A stretch of DNA of 64,000 nucleotides from Begonia masoniana (taxonomy: Eukaryota > Streptophyta > Magnoliopsida > Cucurbitales > Begoniaceae). A model generated the notes under the pieces. It saw nothing but the letters and a program-made list of their open reading frames with translations. It searched no databases and had not been told where the DNA came from. Position numbers and translations under genes: made by a program. Where the stretch lies: NCBI GenBank assembly GCA_022432975.1, contig CM039502.1, positions 73,737,497 through 73,801,496 of the forward strand. Reading direction: 5' to 3'. Positions 58,675-64,000 of the stretch are shown here, one piece after another; the stretch's first letter is position 1; each line of letters begins with the position of its first letter.

Positions 58675-59604
58675 TGTCATGGTTAGAAATTTTTAACCTT
58701 AATATAATAACAAATTTTGAGGTTGTAATGTGAATATTTTTTACCAATATTAAGTCCAAAAAAAAAAAATTCTTTCCGCCCTCATTTTTAAAAAAATCTA
58801 ACTTTTGGGAAAAATTTAAAAGATTTTCAAATAGGTATTAATACTAATCCAAGGGATTAGTGGAAGTTGAATCCAATTAAAAATAGTTAACAAAGGTAAT
58901 TTTGGGAAAAACAAAGAAACAAATGGTGAAATGGAAATTCTATTATTAAAGTAAGGGCAAAAAGGGTAAATTACCCATGGATTTCTCTAGAATTTTATGG
59001 AAATGGTTGAAGAACAGTCATTTCATGCTGGAGAAATCAAGAACAGAGGCTAGAAGAAAAGAAGAGAAAACTTGGGGTTTTGCCATTTTCTTCAAATGAG
59101 AGCTGTAAATTTTGGAGAAGGGCATTACACGGTTCCAACGTCAACCTTTAGTGTGGATCTTCATGGAGAAAAAAGAGTCTACAAATTTGATAATGATAAA
59201 GTTCACAGGGACAGTAAATAAAAGACAACCTAAGTTGGTTCAGAGGCATAGTTGATCATCGAGGTAGATGTCGATGTGGATTTAGATTGGGCGTTGGGCT
59301 ATTTTGGCATAGCATTTTGTAAAATTACACGTAGTGACTTATATATTTTAGTACGCTTCCGATGTATTTTGGTAATTATGTATAAACTGATTTAGGTAAA
59401 TAAACTTGGATAAAAAAATTTTAATACATTTTGGATAATGTGAACTGTTTGGAAAATTATAAACTGTTTTGAAGATAACAGATACCTAAAGGACGGGTTA
59501 GTCAAAATATAAACGTACCAATGCAGTTTAGAAACTCGAAAAATTTTATTATTTTTCCCACTTTGGGAGTCCATAACCTGTCAGGGTCGAGACGGGTCTT
59601 GACA
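58675..59604 (+). repeat. 3' LTR of gypsy C
   Basis: This LTR of 930 bp is preceded directly by the PPT and followed by the target duplication ACTTG and the resumed ORF. Confidence 0.9.
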
Positions 59605-60020
59605 ACTTGTATACTACTAGAAGGTCAGGCTACTTGAAGACGTACCTATTCGGTACAGATATTGTCGTATCTTCAGCTTTTATCAACAAATTGCTCAAAT
59701 TTGCTGTAGAAGATGCAGAGAAATATTATCATGCTTTCCTAGAGTGTGATTTTGTCAGAACAACAGAGGGACTAGAGTTCTTTAGGCAAATCCACTACAA
59801 TCTAGGCATTGCAGCGTTCGTGATGTCGAGATCGAAGAACCTGAACGTCAAAACTAGGGTTCTTCACAACCTAATCAGCCACACCCTCCTGCTGAGAGAT
59901 TGTCATAGAGATCTCGTCAACTGGATGAATTTGTATGTCATGGAGAAGCTCTACAGCGGCACGATGTTCGACTCGGGATACATGATTATATGTCACATGC
60001 ATGAGGTCGGGCATACCAAG
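59605..60020 (+). pseudogene. Second half of the split envelope-like ORF
   Basis: It continues the frame of 52,866-53,105 across the gypsy C insertion and stays open to about 60,020 (YTTRRSGYLKTYLF, FINKLLKFAVEDAEKYYHAF, SHTLLLRDCHRDLVNW, MHEVGHTK). It is cut at 60,021 by the LTR of gypsy F. The aligned motif order (FYANL, about ten residues, then a YxFG/YVYG word) resembles the ORF at 6,711-7,259. The function of this family is unknown. Confidence 0.55.
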
Positions 60021-61579
60021 TGTAACTCCCCCAATTTTAAAATCCCCAATTTGATTTCTCCAATTTGAAACCCTAATTTGAAAACCCTAAAATTTATTCC
60101 TAAATCGATTTAAGTTACATCTTGAGTGTTAAAAACCTTAATTAAAAATTTTAATTGAATTCATTAAATGTGCGGAAGCTTTAATCAAAATTTAAAACAT
60201 TAAATAAAATTGTCGAAAAGTCGAGATAATTGCATAATAATTCATAAAACTTTAATATCAAATTTAACACATGTTCTTTAGAGTTTTAATTTTTAAAATC
60301 ACATTTAAAATACTTAAAATAAATACTTTAAATTCATTTATCGAAAAATTCACGGCCTTCTTCTGTATGCTTGCTTACCCTTGGAAAATTCTCGATTTCA
60401 GTCAGTTCATCCTCAAATAAAATCTCACCTACATCATAAAATTATTTAACTATAAGTTTAACCCAGTAAGTAAAAATAAGTGCAAGTGTCAAATTACGTT
60501 TAACTTTTACCGAATCTTGATTACAGACTGGTTGGAATTCATTTCCCAACCTTAGACTTAGCCATCTCATTGTCATTCAGGCGTAGTCAAATAGATTGGT
60601 TGGAACTCTTTTCTCAACCTTAGGCTTTTGCCATCATATTCATACACATACAAAATGTCCTACAAATTTTATCTTCATACTATTTTATGTCAATGTCAAA
60701 CATGCAAGCTCATTTATCAAAAGGATAACAAAATAATTATAAGAAAATAATATACATTTTATGATGTAGGGACATAGTCAAAACGTTGAAAACATGGTAT
60801 TTTCACTTACTTGATTCCGAGCGAATAGGGTTATCGGGATTTTCTGAAATTCCAAATAATTTCCTGCCTAAAAATATTTGAGTATTAAAATCCTACTTAA
60901 ATAAATCTAATTCTACAATAATTTAGGAAGAATTTCCTTACCGGTAAAATCTTAGATCGGTTCGAGTCGAAATTCGAGTCCGGTCAAAATTCGATTTGGT
61001 TCTGGTTCGGGTCGGCTCGGATGAACAGTACCGGTTGAGTGAACAGTGCCGGTTTAGTTTGGTCTAACTGTTCTGGTCCGGTTCGTCAATTGTGTTGAGT
61101 TGGGTTTGGGCTGGCCGGTTCGGTTTGGCTAGAAAGAACCGGTTCAATGCTTTTAAAAAAAACTGAACCTGTTTTCTCTTCCTCCCCTTTCTTCTTCGCG
61201 CAAGCAGAGACCAAGGAGAGGGAGAGAGGGTGCTGTAGGGAGGGAGAGAACGAGAGGGAGGGAGTGAGAACGAGAGAGAGGGAGGTCGGAGATCGGCCAG
61301 CAAGAGTTCGACCAGGTGAGCGCCGAACGCCGAACGAGATTCGGCTGAGGAGGGCTTCGCCGGAGAGGAGTTCGGCCAAGGTTTGGAATGGCGATTTTCG
61401 GTGAGGTGAGCTCCGATTTTAGATGTGAGTTTCCCTTTCCCTGAGCTTCTGAATTTATAAGCGAGGGTTTGGGTTTTTCATTCAAAATTGTCTACCGATT
61501 TTGTCAAAAATTTTAGGCTGGAAGGAAGTTCTTCCTTCCTTTGTCAAAATTTGTTTCTGCACGTTTTTGTTATGTTACA
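60021..61579 (-). repeat. 3' LTR of gypsy F
   Basis: In plus view it begins TGTAACTCCC and ends TATGTTACA; length 1,559 bp. The sequence on its high side (61,580-61,592) reads 'atctaccctcctt', a PPT in minus orientation. It contains a GA/CT-rich stretch (61,150-61,300) and repeated 'ccggttcggtt' words (60,960-61,140). The ORFs found there on both strands show no domain. The 5' LTR lies beyond the window. Confidence 0.85.
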
Positions 61580-61622
61580 ATCTACCCTCCTTAAAGAAAT
61601 TTCGTCCTCGAAATTTAAAGAA

Positions 61623-62489
61623 TTACCTGAAAAGTTCCGGATAGATCTTTCTCATTTCTTCTTCTTTTTCCCAGGTTGCCTCCTCAACATTTTGATTTTT
61701 CCATAGAACTCTTACAAGCGAGATCTTCTTATTCCGTAGCTTCCTTTCTTCTGACTCCAAAATTTGAATCGGTCTCTCTTCGTAGGATAAGTTCAGGTTG
61801 AGCACAAATTCTTTAGCTCTCATTGGTAAAACATGCGAGGGATCTGAAACGTATTTCCTCATCATCGATATGTGAAACACGTTGTGCATATGTTTGAGTG
61901 ACTCAGGCAAATTTAGTTTGTAAGCAATTTCACCAATTTTGGCTGTAATTGTAAATGGACCTATGTATCTTGGACTTAGTTTTCCCTTTTTACCAAATCG
62001 CATTACTCCTTTCATTGGTGAGATCTTCAAGATGACTTGATCACCTTCAGAAAATTCTAATTTTCTCCTTCTTCGATATACATAGCTTTTCTATCTACTT
62101 TGGGCCGTGAGATCAATCTTTGAGAAAATCGCTGCTCCCTTTAGTTGATCAAAAAGATCATCGATTCTTGGTAGTGGATATTTATTTTTAATAGTGACTT
62201 TGTTGAGCTCTCGATAGTCTATGCACATTCTCATAGATTCGTCATTTTTCTTCACAAATAACACTGGTGCTCCCCAAGGTGAGAAACTCGGTTGAATAAA
62301 TCCTTTTTCCAGCAATTCATCTAGTTGGGTCTTCAATTCCTTTAGTTCGCTCGGTGCCATTCTATAAGGAGCTTTAGAAATTAGCGCCGTTCTAGGTAGC
62401 AAATCAATGCTAAATTCTACCTCTCTCGAATGTGGTAAATTTGCCAGGTCGTCAGGAAAAACATCTGGGAATTCACCAATTATTGGCAC
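61623..62489 (-). pseudogene. Gypsy F: RT N-terminus joined to integrase C-terminus
   Basis: From 62,489 downward the frame encodes the pre-RT block ([57 protein letters not shown]) up to IFSKIDL. The next residues are TAQSR and, after one stop, KSYVYRRRRKLEFSEGDQ, the integrase region beyond the catalytic core, then VLWKNQNVEEATWE...YPELF (61,623). The join near 62,105 deletes the RT active site, RNase H and the integrase core, and keeps the same reading frame apart from a stop consistent with CAG to TAG. Confidence 0.85.
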
Positions 62490-63847
62490 TTCATCAAGAG
62501 TCGGGGCTCCTTCAAGTTTGGAACATATAGCACTGATATCATTGGAATTCTTGAACTCTTAGTGTCTCCATAGAAAAAGAATGGTTGTATTCTAGGTAGT
62601 TGAAATTTAACCATCTTTTTATGACAATCAATAGTCGCATAATGCTTAGTAAGCCAGTCCATTCCAAGAATGACATCGTAGTCGTGCATTGCCAAAATAA
62701 TTAAATTAGCTTCCAAATGATTTTCTCCAATAAAAACATTGCATCCTCTAATTATGAAATCAGCAAACATAACTTTGCCTGAGGGAATAGCCACTTCTAA
62801 TTTGTAGTCTAACAATTCTACTTTGTTCCCTAACTTCTTAGCATGCTCAAGGGATATAAAAGAGTGAGTAGCTCTAGAATCAATTAATACGCAAGAAGAT
62901 ATGCCAGAGATAAAAATTGAACCTGTCACCACAGAGGTATTTCCTTCAGCTTCATCTTTCGTCATGGCAAAAACCCTAGCAGTTGCCTTGGGTTGCTCTC
63001 GGACATTCTTTGGGCAGTCTTTAATAAAGTGTCCCCGTTGACCACACTTAACGCAAGCCATAGTCAGATGGCGACATTCTCCGTAATGTGGCTTCTTGCA
63101 TGAGGGACATATAGGCATATTAGATATCGTCGTGGGCTTCCTCTTAATATGCTTAGAAGGTACTTCAGTATGTCCACTGGTAATTGGCCGCTTAGATCCA
63201 GCCCATGGTTGTTGCGGAGGTTTACCCCTTGCAATCTGGGTTGCATTGTTGTATTTCCTTCTAAGCTCTTGGGCTTTGTTGACTTCCTTTTCCCCTTTCT
63301 CAGCACGTAATGCTTTGTCCACCACGAATGCAAACGAAGAGTCCTTGGAAGTAATAAGATGAATGTCTTTGAATATATCCGCCCTCAATCCTTGGATAAA
63401 ACGTTTTACCTTCATAACTTCATTACCAGCTATATGTGGGGCATATCGGGAAAGTTGCTCAAATTTGTGCAAATAGTCAATTACACTTCCCGTCTGTTTT
63501 AAAGCCATGAATTTCTCTACCTTGGCATCCATCATAGAATCCGTAAAATACTTCTCATAGAAGAGCTCTTGAAATTTTTCCCATGTTATGGTAGCGACTG
63601 GATACATCACTTTCACTGAGTCCCACCAATAACGAGCTTCCATTCGAAACATGGAAGATGCGCAATCCAGTTTTTCCTCCTCTGAGATTTTGGCATGCTG
63701 AAACACCTCCTTGATGATCCGAATCCAATTATCTGCTGCCGTCATATCTGCCAAATTGCCAGTAAAAGTTGGGGGATCCATTCTACGAAATCTATCAAAA
63801 TCCAGCTCAACAGGTTGTGGCCTATTGTAACATGCCTCGGGATGCAT
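62480..63847 (-). CDS. Gypsy F gag-protease ORF (455 aa, open)
   Basis: This is the longest retroelement ORF without a stop. It starts at ATG 63,845-63,847. The capsid region covers residues 20-185 ([40 protein letters not shown]). A CX2CX4HX4C zinc knuckle lies at residues 265-278, and a second Cys-rich pair near 247-258. The protease spans about 305-420 with the MDWL motif near 396. The active-site triplet is D323-S324-R325, where retropepsins have DSG or DTG, so the protease is probably inactive. A frameshift near 62,520-62,560 separates it from RT. The usual basic N-terminal leader of related gags is not seen, so the start may be internal. Confidence 0.8.
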   Translation of the reverse strand: MHPEACYNRPQPVELDFDRFRRMDPPTFTGNLADMTAADNWIRIIKEVFQHAKISEEEKLDCASSMFRMEARYWWDSVKVMYPVATITWEKFQELFYEKYFTDSMMDAKVEKFMALKQTGSVIDYLHKFEQLSRYAPHIAGNEVMKVKRFIQGLRADIFKDIHLITSKDSSFAFVVDKALRAEKGEKEVNKAQELRRKYNNATQIARGKPPQQPWAGSKRPITSGHTEVPSKHIKRKPTTISNMPICPSCKKPHYGECRHLTMACVKCGQRGHFIKDCPKNVREQPKATARVFAMTKDEAEGNTSVVTGSIFISGISSCVLIDSRATHSFISLEHAKKLGNKVELLDYKLEVAIPSGKVMFADFIIRGCNVFIGENHLEANLIILAMHDYDVILGMDWLTKHYATIDCHKKMVKFQLPRIQPFFFYGDTKSSRIPMISVLYVPNLKEPRLLMKCQ

Positions 63848-64000
63848 ACTTAATGAAAGTTAGTAAAATCCCTTGTCTTATCTAAATTCTCTATTTATTA
63901 CGTGTTTTTATTTTTGTAGGAAAATTTATGAAGAAGGATTGCCTATGGATCACTTGGAGGAGTCACGACTTAGCCCAATGGGAATTTGTCTTCCCGGGCC
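63848..64000. other. Window end, unassigned
   Basis: This holds an AT-rich segment followed from about 63,920 by a less AT-rich stretch open on the plus strand in two frames. It has no PBS or LTR, so it is not shown to belong to gypsy F, and nothing is recognised. Confidence 0.3.

Larger units (their letters stand above)
53106..59604 (+). mobile_element. Gypsy element C, complete LTR to LTR
   Basis: This 6.5-kb Ty3/gypsy element has LTRs 53,106-54,037 and 58,675-59,604 (TGTCATGG...TTAACA/TTGACA). A degenerate PBS 'agtatcagagtt' follows at about 54,044, and PPT 'taaaggggaaagaa' lies at 58,661-58,674. The flanks are ATTTG (53,101-53,105) and ACTTG (59,605-59,609), a 5-bp duplication with one difference. 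Gag-pol is 54,165-58,629 with many stops. It belongs to the same family as A and A' and sits at the mirror position of A'. Confidence 0.92.

Noticed and set aside
61064..61485. Overlapping ORFs near the GA-rich stretch of gypsy F LTR
   Set aside because: Low-complexity LTR sequence with ORFs in four frames; no start context or domain.
63918..64000. Possible exon of a host gene after an AG acceptor-like site
   Set aside because: Only about 80 bp, open in two frames, no recognisable protein; the window ends before it can be tested.

Overview
This window is repeat-rich plant nuclear DNA. I recognise no intact host gene, rRNA gene or tRNA gene. The plant assignment rests on four element types: Ty3/gypsy elements whose integrase ends in a chromodomain-like tail (Tekay/Del-type chromoviruses), Sirevirus-like Ty1/copia elements with an envelope-like ORF, Cassandra-type TRIM elements carrying a 5S rRNA-derived segment in the LTR, and primer-binding sites matching plant initiator Met-tRNA (TGGTATCAGAGC). 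Dense nesting suggests pericentromeric or other heterochromatin. The species cannot be read from the sequence.

Layout. 1-824 is the end of a copia LTR (with a 177-bp insertion) that truncates gypsy element A (minus strand, 825-15,980). A is split by a full copia element (3,832-14,824), whose own 5' LTR is split by a solo LTR (9,988-12,405, TSD GTGAT). A second copy of the same gypsy family (A', 15,981-19,415) shares an LTR with A. From 19,440 runs element D (LTR, PBS, long leader with a 133-bp repeat), split by gypsy B (22,477-32,811, TSD GGTTG). Then come a three-LTR Cassandra cluster (33,358-34,571), a gag-like scrap, a copia LTR scrap, a 100-N assembly gap (34,932-35,031) and a plus-strand copia pol fragment ending at 36,817.

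At 36,818-36,924 the sequence folds back. From there to about 54 kb most of the same modules recur in reverse order and orientation: copia pol (minus), copia LTR scrap, gag scrap, Cassandra cluster (44,996-46,007), element D with the 133-bp repeat grown to about 27 copies, then gypsy C (53,106-59,604), the counterpart of A'. C is inserted in an envelope-like reading frame that resumes at 59,605. A further gypsy (F, minus, 60,021 to beyond the window) has lost most of RT and integrase.

All retroelement ORFs are broken to some degree. The most unusual points are the fold-back inverted duplication, a Cassandra unit captured at the primer-binding site of gypsy B, a gypsy family whose copies share the same disabling lesions, and LTRs that have each expanded a different minisatellite.
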